From: Amia ocellicauda
Taxonomy: Eukaryota > Chordata > Actinopteri > Amiiformes > Amiidae
Direction: 5' to 3'
NCBI RefSeq assembly: GCF_036373705.1
Contig: NC_089853.1
Location: 62,001 to 126,000 of the forward strand
DNA length: 64,000 nucleotides
Made by a program: the position numbers and the translations under genes. The notes beneath the pieces were generated by a model. The model worked only from the letters and a program-made list of their open reading frames with translations. It had not been told where the DNA came from and made no database searches. The stretch's first letter is position 1. Each line of letters opens with the position of its first letter. Shown here piece after piece: positions 1 to 13,200 of this stretch.

Positions 1-347
1 GGTCATGCTGTGTGTCTGTGTGACAGTGTGTCAATGTGTCAGTGTGTCTGTGTGTCAGTGTGTCTGTGTGACAGTGTATCTGTGTGACAGTGTGTCAATG
101 TTTCAATGTGTCAATGTGTCATTATGTCAGTGTGTCAGTGTGTCTGTGTGTCACTCCGAGGAGCAGGTCTCACTCCACACACTGGAAGTCCCCCCCAGTT
201 TCTCTTACATCCCTCTCTTTTTCTCTCCCTCTGTCTCGTCTCTCTCGTCCAGCTGCACCCTCCTTCCTTCCTGTCTGTCTCTCCTTCTTTTTTCTCTCTA
301 TCTCGCCCTCTTTCTCTCTTTTGTCTCCAAAAATAAATAAACTAATA

Positions 348-395
<48 letters not shown>

Positions 396-1471
396 CGATG
401 AACACAAAGTGAAATAAAGTAAAAGCAACAGAGGAAAGGAAAAACAGAATCTGCAAAACGATGGACCTCAGCATGTGGACATGTGGACACAGGCCTGCTG
501 CTCTGTCCAACCCTCTCCCTCCTTCTCTGGCACAATGACAGTCTCCCCCGGGCTCTGTGTCTCATTGTCTGTGTGTGCCGTGTGTGCTGTGCTGTAGCTA
601 CACCAAGTAGAGAATTAACAAGGAGTAAATAATCATAATGATGATAATAATAATATTGATAATAATTATAATGATAATAATAATACGTTTTAAAAAGTAA
701 ACGAAAAAGACATTCTAGGAGCCTGCCCCAGGTTATCCCCGCCAGGAGGAGGAGGAGAGGAGGACAGACTGAGCACACGGAAGGACAGGACGCAGGAGGA
801 CAAGGGCAAGGAACAGGCAGGGCCTGCTGATCCATCGCCATTTCTTTCATTCTTGTTTTTCTTGTTTTTCTTCTTCCTTGTAAAATAAACAAACTGAAAC
901 TGAACATTTGAAACTGAAACTGAAGAAAGTCTTCCAGACTTCAGAAAAACTACTTTTAACAGCGAAACAAATTGAAGCAAAAAGTCATTTGGGCTTTGTG
1001 AGTGGACTGAGCTGGACCACACTGGACTGAGCTGGACAGCGTTGAACAGGGTGTGATTGATTTGATCTGGTCTGGACTTCACTGGATTGCTCTGGTCTGG
1101 ACTGGTCTTTTCTGGACTTCACTGGATTGCTCAGGTCTGGTCTGGTCTGGTCTGGACGGGTCTGGACTGGATGACCTGTGGTCGTGTCCTGTTACAGTGT
1201 TACTCAGATACTCACTCTCTCTTTGTCTCACCCACCTACCTGGCGGTCTGAGTGAGTGATAGCATGGGAGTGTGGATCAGATGTGTGAGTGTGTATGTGT
1301 GTGCGTCAGTGTGTGTGTGTCTGTGTGTGTGTGGATCAGAGTGTGTGAGTGTGTATGCATGTGCATCAGTGTGTGTGTGGGTGTGGGGTGGGGGGCAAGA
1401 GAGAGAAGCTCAAACAGGAATCCTTTATGCTGGGCAAGTTGTGTCCCAGCTCTGTGTTTGTGAGTCAGTGT

Positions 1472-1510
<39 letters not shown>

Positions 1511-3098
1511 TGTGTGCATTGCGTGTGCGTGTGTTGGTGTAATGATTAGTACATGTGTGCTGAGGCACAATCGAGCAGTTAATTGCTCTCTCTTTCTCTC
1601 TCTTTCTCTCTATATATATATCAGTCTGCCTTGTGTGATCCATCACTCCTCTCTCTCTCCTTTACCTCCCTTCTTCTTCCCTTCCCTCTCTCTTTCTGCC
1701 CCTCTCATTACCCTCTCTCCTTCTCTTGCCCTCTCTCTTTCTCTCTCTCTCTCGGCTCCCCACAGTGTCAGTGTGGGGGGGGCCCTGAGGTTTATCTGCA
1801 CTTTTTTAATGATGACAACAAAAAATAAAACAACTAAACAAAAGAGAAAAAATAGAAGGAGGAGACGAGTGGACGGGTGAGGCGACCCTCGGAGAAGCAG
1901 AGTCCTGCGGAGATGGAGGGGAGGTATGAAGAGCGAGCCGGATTGGAGGACTGGGGTCTGGCTGCCTGAGCGCCGGGGGGAACAAGAGGCTGGTGGGGGT
2001 GACTGACCCACCCTGACCTCCCAAACACTCCCACTCTGTTCCTCTGTGTTCGATGCTCAGTCTACACACTCGGACAGAGGACTGGGCCAGAGGACTGGGG
2101 CAGTGACCAATGTTACACTTTCTAACACTGCTGCCCCCCCTCTTTGGGTTGAGGGGGTAGACACTGACAGACAGGTTGACCTGTGTCTACACTATAGACG
2201 CTGACAGACAGGTGGGTCTCTGTGCTAACGTGCACAGCCTGACGCTTGGTGCCTGTGTGAGCATCTGCTCTCCTCCCTGGTGTTAAAAAACACACACATT
2301 TTAGAAACATCTGAATTACGAAAGAGAGATGGAGAGAGAAAGAGAGAGAGACAGAGACTGAAAACTAAAACACACCAAAACAAAACAAAAAATGACATCT
2401 CTGCTCTGTTTTCTCCTCCTCTCCTCTCTCTCCCCATTTTTCTTTCTGTCTCGCCCTCTCACTCTCTCTGTCCAGGTTTCTTAAAATAGCAAAGCAAACC
2501 ACAAAGTACAGCTGTATGGCACTGGCACTGATACCCTGGCATGTCTGACTGACTGTCAGTGTGCCTCTGTCTAAGTCAGTGTGAGTCAGTGTGCCTCTGT
2601 GTGAGTCAGTGTGAGTCTCTGTGTGAGTCAGTGTGCCTCTGTGTAAGTCAGTGTGAGTCAGTGTGCCTCTGTGTGAGTCAGTGTGCCTCTGTGTGCCTCT
2701 GTGTGAGTCAGTGTGAGTCAGTGAAGCTCAGGATATGGTATTGTGCTGACCCTGCTCTTCCCCCCCATGCCCCTTTCCTACAGCAGTTGCAGTGTTTTGA
2801 CAGTTGGGTCTGAGGTGTCATAGCACATCACTGTCTGACTGTGTCTCCCCCCTCTCTCTTTCTCTGTCTCTTTCTCTCCCTCTCTCTCTATCTCTCTGTC
2901 TCCATCTATCCCCTTCTGTCTCCTTCTCTCCCTCTCTCTCCCCCTCTCTCCCCCTATCTCTCTCTCTTTCTCTTTCTCTCTGCATGTTCCATAATTTGCA
3001 TTTATTCTGCATGTCTGTTTTGTCTGTGTTGTTGCTCTATAACAAAGCAGGATTATATAATTAAAGCAGCAAACTGACAGCAAAGTGCAGGGACAGTC

Positions 3099-3140
<42 letters not shown>

Positions 3141-3172
3141 TGTGTGTGTCTGTGTGTGGGAGTGTGTGTGGG

Positions 3173-3226
<54 letters not shown>

Positions 3227-3518
3227 CTGAGCATCTCCTTCTGACCAAGCCTGGGAACCCGAGGTCCCCTGTGTGCTGTTCTGACAACATAGACCCCTCT
3301 GTGTGTCAGTCAGTGTGTCAGTCAGTATGTCAGACTGTGCTCTCAGGCCTCCAGACTCTATCCTCAGTCTCTAAGCTCAACTCTTTAATTGTTTTAAGCA
3401 TCTGGTGGAAAATATGTGACTCCTCCTGATCAGGGTTCAGATGCATTGCTCTCAATTATAATAACAATAATAATAACAATAATAATAAGAGTAATAATAA
3501 TAATAATTTATGTTTACA

Positions 3519-3575
<57 letters not shown>

Positions 3576-4325
3576 GCTCGGTGTTGTGTCTGTGGAAGCC
3601 TCTGACCTGCAGCAGATTTGCAGACGGACGCATTGAGTTTTACAGACTTGCTGTACAGATTGTTTATTAATTGTTGAACACAAAGAGTTTTCATTATCTG
3701 TCACTTTTAACTGATGAACCTGGGAGCAGTAATCAACTGTAATAATAATAATAATGCTGATGATGATGACGGTGATATTAATGTGCTGATTTGTCCTTCT
3801 TTAATGAGGACCTTACAGATGTGTGCTGCTCCTGCCGGCACTGCTGGGACTGGGAGAACAGAGACACGGAGGAACACAAGCCCGAGGGAGGCTGACCTCT
3901 GATTGGTGTGCACAGCCCCATCTAAACCCCCTCACTGCTGGGGTGCTTGCAGTGCATTCTGGGACTGTTAGTCCAGTGGGCTTTATGGGTTACATTTTAT
4001 ATTCTATGAGCCCAGACCCAGACAACCACTGTCACCGTTTGTACTGCACCTGCTGTGTAACTGTGTAAGTCAGTGAGTATGTTTCTTGTGTGTGTGAGTT
4101 TGTTGTTAGTGTGTTACAGGTGCCCAAATTTCACCCTCCCTCTTTCCTCCCTCTCTCCGGCGCTCCCTCCCAGTCTCGGGGGCCAGACGGTCAGCACTCA
4201 GCACTCTCGGCCGCGGTGCTGCTCTGACTCCACTGACCGCCTGGACTTTTTCTCTGGTTTATTTTTGTTTATTTGTATTTTTATTTATAAATTTATTTTG
4301 CCAAACGTTGTATAGCGTATACATA

Positions 4326-4370
<45 letters not shown>

Positions 4371-4799
4371 ACAGAACAACCCCATAAGAGGTCCAATGCC
4401 AGTACTGTGCAGGGTGTCTGTGAGAGTTGGCACTCCGCAGGGGGAGGGAGCTGTGGAGAGGCAGCAGCTGGACAGCGCTTTGGGGTCCTGCTCTCCCTCT
4501 CTCTCTCTCTTTCCCTCTTTCATGGCTCATATTCTTTCTTGTTGTTTTGCTCTGTCTGTCGGTGCAATGGCCTGGAGATTCCTGAGATTTCCATTTTAAA
4601 TTATTAATTGATTGATTGATTGTATGTCTGTCTGTCTCACTGGTGTTGGTGTAGTAGTAACACTTACAGATGGGTTTGTCTGTTAGATTTGTTGGATATT
4701 ACTTTTCTCTCTTCCTCCCACTCTGTGTCTCTCTGTGGCTCTGTCTCCCTCTCTGCCTGTCTCCCTGTCTCCCTGTCTGCCTTTATCTGTCTCTGCCTC

Positions 4800-4855
<56 letters not shown>

Positions 4856-6021
4856 CAAAGAGACACAGTGAGGGTTTGGCATTCAGGAGAGTGCAGGAGT
4901 TTCTGGAACTACCCCAGCCCTTCCACAGGGAGTAAGCTGCCCCCCCACCTCAGGCTTCAGTGAGCGAGGGGCTGACAGGGTGGAGGGGGTTCTAGAGGTG
5001 GGGGGTGAGAGTGTTGGGCACCCGGGGGTGACAGCAGCTGGGTCAGTGTGTGTGAGTGTCTGTTAGTGTGTGTGTGTGAGCGAGTGTGTTTGATTATAAT
5101 TATAATTATTATTAAGAATGTTTCTCAGTGTTGTGCCCAGCAGTCAGCCCCCCGCCCACCCCACCCCCTCCAGCCTGAGAGACAGCTGGGACTGATCTAT
5201 TGATTTATTTATTGATTGATTTATTGATTTATTGACTTACTGTAAAATCAAATTAAACTCAAGACATTCCATGAATAGATGGCAGTCCAGGCGCTCCGCA
5301 CTGATGGAGGGTGTGGAGGTGCGGCTGGGGGGGGCAGGGCAGAGGGAGTGAGAGAGAGAGGGGTATACGCACACACACGCGCATACACACACAAACATTT
5401 CAGGCCACTCCTAGGTGTATCTAGGAGTCTCCACAGTAGTGTGTGTGTGTGTGTGTGTGTGTGTGAAGCAGGCAGTGGGGCTAAATGGCTCCCATCATTT
5501 TCCTTCCATCGCTCTCTTCCTCTCTCTAAGGGACTGTGGTCTGAATGGGTCTCTATTGGTTCTGAGTGGGTGTGGCCAGGCTGTGTGTGGAGTTCCAGGT
5601 TTTATTTGTTTCATTTTGCCTCTCCTGTTTTCTTGGGCCGAGCAGACTGTGATCCTATTGGTTGACCCTCCACCCCCCCACCCCCCTTGCGTGCCACACT
5701 GCGCTGTGATTGGCCGCCTGACTTGGGGCGTGTAGAGCTGAGCTCTGATTTTGTTCCATTAAAAGAGAAACAGAAAGTTGTTTTTACTGATTGAGTGGTG
5801 CCTCATTGACTGGGGGGACAATTACTGACTGGTACCTGTGAGTGTGTGTATGTGTTACTGTGAGTGTCTGAGTGTGTGTATCAGTGTGTGAGTGTGTGTT
5901 TGTGTGAGAGTATAGATGCATGTGTGTGTATATATCGGCATGCATTTTCAGTGTTTTTTTCTGCAATACATTTCCCCTCTGCCTCCTCTCAAGGACACAG
6001 AGAGAGACAAAGAGGTAGGGG

Positions 6022-6096
<75 letters not shown>

Positions 6097-7190
6097 GGTA
6101 CAGAGACAGAGGGAGAGGAAGAGAGAGAGAGAGAGAGAGAGGTGAAGGTACAGAGACAGAGAGGGAGGTGGATGTCCACAGAGAGACAGGCAGAGAGAGG
6201 GAGGTAGAGGTACAGAAAAGAGAGGGAGGTGGAGGTGCAGAGATAGAGACAGACGGCTCTCAGTGCTGAACAGATGGTCCCAGTGGGGGTGCCCCCCGAC
6301 GTCACTCTCCTCTCTATTTAAAGACAGACCCCTGCACCCCAATCCTCCCCTGCTTCCCTCTCTCATGCACTCCTTCCCTGCTCTTCTCTTCTTTGATCTC
6401 CAGCCACCCTCTTCCCAATCTGCCCTCCTCACCTGTACTCTCCACTCTTCTACCATTAGTGAAATATGTGCTGGAAATATATATCAATATATAAATATAT
6501 GTTTGTGAATATGTTTTTAAATGTATTCCAATAGATTGTGTGTGAGAGAGAAAGACAGGGCAAGGAGAGAGAGAGGGAGATATTATTAATTATGAGATAA
6601 TATAATATTTTTTTATTATGAATTATTAATGATTGTAATAATTGTTATTATCAAGGTCTGCGAGTGAGAGATCAGGCTTCAGCGCCGGGGAGATGCTGAG
6701 AGAGAGCTGAGAGACGACAGAGCTGAGAGAGCGGTGCAAGATGACACCTTGTGGAGGGACTGGGTATCACAGTCAGGCCGAGGCAATGACACTCTCACAC
6801 ACACACTGACACACAAACTGATACACTGCTGATGTTGCCAAAGCTTTCAAACACATTACAGCACAGGGACAATACAATCAAATCATAATAATATACAAGC
6901 AAGGATTTAAAAAAACAACAACAAGCAAACACTGAATTACACAATAAAGCAGATTTTCTCAGTCCGCAATTTAAATATTATTGTCTCCTCAGTTTTGTTA
7001 ATGAATGTTAAACAACAACAGAAAAGTTAATCCCTCCCTATCCCCAGTAACACAGGGTGCTGCAGGGTGTCTCACTGTCCCTCAGGTTGTGACAGGGTGT
7101 TGCAGGGTGTCTCACTGTCCCTCAAGCTCACTGGTGTCAGTTCTGTGTGCCTCAGAGCCCGCTGGCCCAGGGGTTCCTTGTCTGGGGGGA
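1..7190. other. Microsatellite-rich intergenic DNA, no gene recognised
   Basis: I see no conserved exon on either strand. The stretch is dominated by simple repeats: GTGTCAGT-like repeats at 1-160, AAT at about 343-394, GT at 1470-1515, CT at 1590-1760, GTGAGTCA-like repeats at 2560-2730, GT at 3100-3225 and 3520-3570, AT at 4335-4367, CT at 4800-4853 and GA at 6020-6090. Open frames here are rows of Cys-Val, Ser-Leu or Arg-Glu, as expected of repeats. It may hold an untranslated region of a neighbouring gene, but nothing I can read shows this. Confidence 0.6.
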
Positions 7191-7560
7191 GCTGGTTGCT
7201 CATTAGTGCCTTGTATATTTATAATGTATTTAGAGGAGTCCTGGTCGGCCTGGTTTAGGTGGAACCAGAACTTGTATTGGTAATTTATTTTTGCCAAATT
7301 GAGTCTTTATGGCACAGAAAGCCCAGAAACTGTTGGAACAGTGTTGAGCTCAGACTGCAGTCCTGTCTCACCCCACTGCCCTGAGAGAAGAACTCTGATC
7401 TATTGTAGACAATTTTCACTCCGCATTTGTTTCCCGAATACATTGTCTTTACAGTGTCATAGACTTCACCCCAACGCCACTTTGGAGAAGTTTATAGAAC
7501 AGTACTTCATGCCAGATTGAATCAAATGCCTTTTTAAAGTCCACACAGCAGGCGGATATT
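7190..7560 (-). mobile_element. Antisense LINE reverse-transcriptase fragment
   Basis: Read on the minus strand, roughly 7449-7560 encodes [12 protein letters not shown] followed by LQSGVG. This is the same reverse-transcriptase block found in the L2-like LINE at 59447-59520 of this window. The fragment is short and degraded. It lies just downstream of the SDHAF2 3' end. The lower boundary is approximate. Confidence 0.7.
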
Positions 7561-7697
7561 TTCAATAGTTGGGGTATTTGTGTTGATTGGGGTGTAAAGG
7601 CGGTCAGTGGTGCGCTGTTACTCAGGACACTCCCCCCCCACTCTTCCACTAGACTCACACCCCAGACAGACACAGAGATCACAACCGTACAACAACC

Positions 7698-7703
7698 TTT
7701 ATT
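7698..7703 (-). other. Poly(A) signal for SDHAF2
   Basis: TTTATT on the plus strand reads AATAAA on the minus strand, 109 bases past the SDHAF2 stop codon. Confidence 0.6.
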
Positions 7704-7811
7704 CACTAAGACACAAAAACAGCCAGCTGCACAAACACAAGTGTGCAAGTGAGTGTCAGTGTTCGATTGTGTGCGTGTTTCAGTGAGTGAGTCAGTCGGT
7801 GGGCAAGTGTG

Positions 7812-7982
7812 TCAGCGTGTGGCAGAGTCAGTGTCCAGGTACTCCAGGTCCGGCTGCCGCAGTCGAGCCTCCATGTCTCTGTTCCGGGTGAATTCCTGCA
7901 GCAGCTGCATCACGTCTCCCTGGTACTGAGGGGGAGAGGGCTGTGCTCCTGGGAGGGCAAGAGACACAGTGTGTACAGAATG

Positions 7983-8022
<40 letters not shown>

Positions 8023-9484
8023 AGTCTCTCTTTCTCACAGACACACTCACTCACACATAGATACACACACACTCTTAAACAATGTCTGCACACACTCATA
8101 CAGACATTACACACTCATTACACACACACACAAAGAGTTCTATACAAATACTGCCAAATATCTCCCTCCCTCACCAGTGGCCCAGTAGTAGATGTCCCAG
8201 TCGTTGCTGGGCTCGTTGATCAGTCTGTCATACTGCAGCAGCTGAGGCTCAGTCATGGAGTCCAGGTACTTCTTGGCAAACAGACTGAGAGAGAGAGGGA
8301 GAGAGAGGGAGAGCATGGGGGGAAAAGGAGGAGAGAAGGAGAGTAGTAATATCAATAGTATTATCAGTGTGTTATATAGCTCAATAGAATGCAGTTGCCT
8401 CACAGTAGTGTCTCATTGGTTTTCCAGTGCACTAGATTGTACTAGATTGTAGATTGTAAAAGCTGATGAGTGCAGACGATGTAAGGTCACAGTCCAGGGC
8501 CGAGGGAGAGGGGGCACGCAGCGTGTAACAGCGCTCGTGGGTGTAATAACAGGCGGTGCCGTACCTCAGCAGAATGCAGTTCTCCAGCATGCCTCTCTTG
8601 CGGCTCTCATACAGTAGTCTCCGGCGCTTTGTGCAAATTGGCTCATTGGGCCGCGCCTCCCACGGGGGCAGGGGGATGTCCAGGGGGTCCTGCCCAGAGT
8701 CGCCACGGTAACCCCTCTCCAAGCACATGCCTGCAGCCCGTCGCCATGAAGCCCGCACAGCCCACAGCCCGGAGACGGCCTGCTGCCACGGAAACACAGG
8801 CCACAGCATCACTACCCTGGCAACGCCCGGCGGCGGCGCTGACACTCTGCAGCCTGCCACGCCAGCACTGCACACACTCACACATACTGCATTGCTATAA
8901 TGTACTTACAGTGCTGTGACAGTAGGAGGCTGTGCTGTAGTAACAGTGTTGTACAACTGTGCAGTTCCAAAAACTACCATCCTATCAATATAATGTGCAG
9001 TGTATGTGAGAGTCAGTGTGTCAGCGTGTAGCAGACTGTATTTACAGCGCTGTGTAGTGTACAGTGTATTTACAGCACTGTGTAGTGCAGTGTATTCACA
9101 GCCCTATGTAGTGTAGTGTATTTACAGTGCTGTGTAGTGCACAGTGTATTCATAGCCCTGTATAGTGTACAGTGTATTTACAGCACTGTGTAGTGCACAG
9201 TGTATTCACAGCCCTGTGTAGTGTAGTGTATTTACAGTGTTGTGTAATGCAGAGTGTATTCACAGCACTGTGTAGTGCAGTGTATTCATAGCCCTGTGTA
9301 GTGTACAGTGTATTTACAGTGCTGTGTAGTGCACAGTGTATTCACAGCCCTGTGTAATGTAGTGTATTTACAGCGCTGTGACGGAACACAAGGTCACACT
9401 GCCCTGACTGCCGCAATGTCGCCGCCGGAGTCTCATCCCGCTGTTATCATCGCTTACCGTCCGCAGTGGGACTGACGGAAACAT
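7812..9484 (-). CDS. sdhaf2: Succinate dehydrogenase assembly factor 2
   Basis: Mitochondrial matrix factor (Sdh5/SdhE family) needed for covalent attachment of FAD to SDHA of complex II. Four coding exons on the minus strand: 9458-9484, 8565-8782, 8175-8284 and 7812-7948. All junctions are GT-AG and phases agree, giving about 163 residues; the human protein has 166. Exon 1 codes only nine residues (MFPSVPLRT) and exon 2 continues a basic N-terminus consistent with a mitochondrial targeting sequence. The family core is clear: [17 protein letters not shown] at the exon 2 end, then [19 protein letters not shown] in exon 3, and LRQPDLEYL near the end. The family's RGMLEN and [15 protein letters not shown] segments are intact. 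An alternative acceptor 3 bases away would drop one Gln from exon 2. It is head-to-head with CPSF7, as in human. Confidence 0.95.
8425..8500 (-). mobile_element. Short L2-type LINE 3' fragment
   Basis: The minus strand matches the segment before the tail of the L2-type pieces at 18490-18545 and 52540-52600 (a run reading CTGTGACC then TACATC and a stretch ending in TTTTACAATC). It lies in SDHAF2 intron 2. Confidence 0.5.
8990..9375. repeat. Minisatellite in SDHAF2 intron 1
   Basis: Imperfect tandem copies built on GTGTAGTG, CAGTGTATT and (T)ACAGC(C/G)C, alternating as tttacagcgctg and ttcacagccctg forms. The effective period is about 60 bases with half-period similarity. No coding sense. Confidence 0.75.
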
Positions 9485-10236
9485 GAAGACTTCTCTCAGC
9501 TGCTTCTTTCTTCTATTACTCGTCCTCCTCCCGCTCTGTCTCTCTCGCTAGCGCTGTGTGTAAATGCGCTCTTCTTACGTCTATATGAAACACAGCTTCA
9601 ACCGGGGCACTTTCAACTCCGCCTTTCAGGTCAGGTGACGGTCGACAGCCGCCATATTGGACAGGTTGTACATGAATTACATAAATACAATTTATTCAAG
9701 ATGATTATACGAAATTATTATTATGATTATTACATACCATTTCAGTACAGTTACTGGTTTGTCTATATTATGATTATTATTATGATGATGATTTTTGTGT
9801 CTGTGTCTGTGGTGACTTGTTGTACGGAACTCCGTCGTCCCAGTCAGCCAGACGGACGCAGAAGAGGAATGTGTTTCACGGGCTCTGCGCTTCCCCGCCG
9901 GGCCGCCGGGCTGCCGGACCGCTTCCGCTGAGCACAAGTGCTTCCGGTGCGAGAGAACGCGAGCGAGTGAGAGCGAGAGGCTGGGAGACAACGAGAGACA
10001 GGGAGCCTAGCGGTGGAGATCCGTTATAGAAGAAAGGAAGGAGGGAGGAAGGAAGGAAGAGAGCAGGTTCACTTAGGAAAGTATCCGTGTCGTGATATAG
10101 ACTAGTTTTGATTGGGGGGACTGCCGACACAGTCGCGACACGCCGCGCAGACACACACGCCTACACGCGCGCACGCCGGGAGCCGTGTGGCGGCGAGGCG
10201 GCTGGCAGCGGCCGAGACCACAAATCCAGCCTGGGG
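9485..10236. promoter_or_regulatory. Head-to-head promoter of SDHAF2 and CPSF7
   Basis: The two start codons are 752 bases apart and point away from each other. The interval is CpG-rich at both ends and has no TATA box in a convincing place. At about 9650-9662 it carries GCCGCCATATTGG, which fits the core of a YY1 site (CCGCCATnTT). A shared bidirectional housekeeping promoter is inferred. The same pairing exists in human. Transcription starts are not visible. Confidence 0.6.
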
Positions 10237-13200
10237 ATGTCGGCCGAGGGAGCGGAGCTCATCGACATCTACTCCGAGGAGGAATTCAACCAGGCCAGCG
10301 GAGAGGTGAGGCGGGGAGAGCGGGAGGGAGAAAGCGGCAGAAAGATGGATTTGCACAGAGGGAGTGATATTTAGAAGAGAGATGCAGGCAGTAACTGTGA
10401 GAGAGCGAACGTGTCATAGTAACAGTGTAGTGACTGCACTGGATAGTCACACTGTATTAGTGAGCAGCACTGGATAGTCACACTGTATTAGTGAGCTGCA
10501 CTGGATAGTCACGCTGTATTAGTGAGCTGCACTGGATAGTCACGCTGTATTAGTGAGCAGCTCTGGATAGTCACGCTGTATTAGTGAGCAGCTCTGGATA
10601 GTCACGCTGTATTTGTGAGCAGCACTGGAGAGTCACGCTGTATTTGTGAGCAGCACTGGAGTGTCACGCTGTATTTGTGAGCAGCACTGGAGTGTCACGC
10701 TGTATGAGTGAGCTGCACTGGATAGTCACACTGTATGAGTGAGCAGCACTGGATAGTCACGCTGTATTAGTGAGCTGCACTGGAGAGTCACACTGTATAG
10801 TCACACTGTTCTGTGGTGAGCTGCACTGGATAGTAACATAATGAGCTGGACTTTAGGCTACAGGCTTAATCTGACTGTTCAGCTACACAGCAGTTGAGCT
10901 GCAGTTATTTTAAACACTGCACAGCGCACATGTGCAGCTCTGCAGTAGAGTGACTCTGATGTAGCTCTACCTCCACCCTTGTCTCTCTCTCTTGATGTGC
11001 AGGAGATGGAGTTCGTGGGCAGGGCAGAGCCAGGCGATCTCTATGACGATGTGCTCACAGGTTCGGTGAGCCATGATAGGCCGGGTGGAGACGAGGCCAC
11101 GGCCCCTGGGAAGGCCCCGCCCCGGAAGGCTGAGAACAAGCCGGCCATCTTGTACACCTACAGCGGAGGGCGGGGCAAGAGATTGGCTGTGTACGTGGGC
11201 AACTTTTCATGGGTAAGTGTGCACTGTACACTGTAACACTGTACTAGACACTATACTGTAATCACACTACACACACTGTTAGACGCACTGTAACACTATG
11301 CTGTGTTAGACGCACTGTAACACTATGCTGTGTTAGACGCACTAACACTGTACTGTATTAGATGCACTGTAACACTGTACTGTTAGACGCACTGTATTAG
11401 ATGCACCATATCACTGTACTGTTAGACGCACTGTGCTGTATTAGACACACTAACACTGAGGGAAGAGACTGGTTGGTAAGAGTTCTAATCCCCTCCATTC
11501 CCCACAGTGGACAACGGACCGGGACCTGCTGGCAGCAGCCCAGGCAGTGGGTGTGAAGGATGTCCAGGAGATCAAATTTGCGGAGAATAGAGCGAATGGC
11601 CAGTCCAAGGGGTCAGTCTGTCTGTGTGTCTCTGTCCATCTGACTGTTTCTCTGTCCTCCTCCCTCCATGTCTTTATCCCTGCCCACCCCTCTCTCAGTA
11701 CAATTCGGTTAAATTCAAGAAAGCTATATTGGCATAATTAATAAGTAACAGATTCTCCCTCCGTGTCTCCGTCCCTGACTGTCTCTGTCTCCTATGCAGC
11801 TATGCAGAGGTGGTTGTGTCCTCGGAGTCGTCTCTGCAGCGGCTGCTGGAGTCACTTCCGCAGCGCGAGGTGAACGGTGACAGGGTGGATTGCCGCTTTG
11901 CCACCAGACAGAACTGCTCGCTGTTCGAGACGCAGGCCAAGAGACGTGAGGACCACCGGGACAAGGGACACACTGACACACTGACGCACTTATTGATACA
12001 CTGACTGACTGACGCACTGACTGAGATCCTGACATACTGATTGACTGACTGACTGCCCAACTGACTCCACGCCCTCTTTCCCTCTCTCTCTTCCTCTCTC
12101 TCTCAGGTGTTCCTCAGAGGTCGCACTCACGTGACTCTGTGGATTTCGGGGGGGGGTCGGAATCTCGCCCCCCTGTCTCCTCCCCGGAGCACCCCCACCA
12201 CCTCCATCCCCACAACCCCCCCCACCCACATCCCCCCCCTCACCCCCCCCCTCACTCCCACTCTCATCCTCACCCTCACCCCCACCCCCACACTCACCCC
12301 CACCCTCACCCTCACCCTCACCCACATTCCGACAAGCCATCCTCGCTGCCCCCCCCCTTCTACGGCCGCCCCGCTCCATTTGGAGGTGACCTCCCGCCCC
12401 CCTTCCCCCCCCCGCCCGGACTGCCCCCGCCCCCCCCCCCAATGCCCCCTCTCCCTCACCTGTACCCCCCACCCCCCCCACACCTGCCCGCACAGGCCAC
12501 ACCCACCCTGCACCTCAACCCGGCCTTCTTCCCCCCCGTGGCGGCCGAGGGCTACAGCCAGTCAGCACACAGTGCCACAGCGTTCAACCGGCACAGGTGA
12601 GGAAGGCAGGTGTGTTTGTGTGCACATCCGTGTGCTCCAGTGTGTGTGTGTGTGTGTGTGTACTCACTCCAGTGTCTGTGCGAGTGCGTGTGTGTCTGTC
12701 TTTCTTAAGCTAAGGTCACACTACACAATTTTTTACATGATTTTTTGGCACGGTTTGTCCCCCCTGACAAATCTGCACTGCTTGTGACGAGCAGCTGGTC
12801 AGGCGCGAGCCGATACCGATGCCCCTGTCGTGAGAGCAGGTCAACGCTGCCATCACTCGCCCTCCAATCCGATCGTCAGCTAGTCGGAGCCCCTACGGTT
12901 TTATTAAACATGTTTAATATTTACTCAGCATGGATCGTGTAGGGTGATGTGATTAACGTCACACAGACCAACAGCAGCCAATGAGAGCTTAATGAAGAAT
13001 AAACATGACAGGAGTATTTGATTTTCTTAAGTATTTATTGAAATACTTCAAATACCAATGGTTGTCTTGGGGCAGGTTATTTAAAAAGACTAATACAGGG
13101 AAAATATGTTCAAATACAATTAGTATCTGTAATTGACTCAGGACTGTGCAGAATATCAGTCCCTACAATGCGCTGCTCAGACTGTGGGATGGATGTCGCC

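Noticed and set aside
170-907. 245-codon minus-strand frame
   Set aside because: Built from AAT, CT and GA repeats (Tyr, Leu and Arg-Glu runs) with no conserved segment.
8930-9375. Possible regulatory RNA in SDHAF2 intron 1
   Set aside because: The pattern is explained by a minisatellite; no stable specific hairpin is evident by eye.
11990-12502. Gly/Glu-rich minus-strand frame opposite CPSF7 exon 5
   Set aside because: Shadow of the CACCCC repeat; CPSF7 on the plus strand explains the region.
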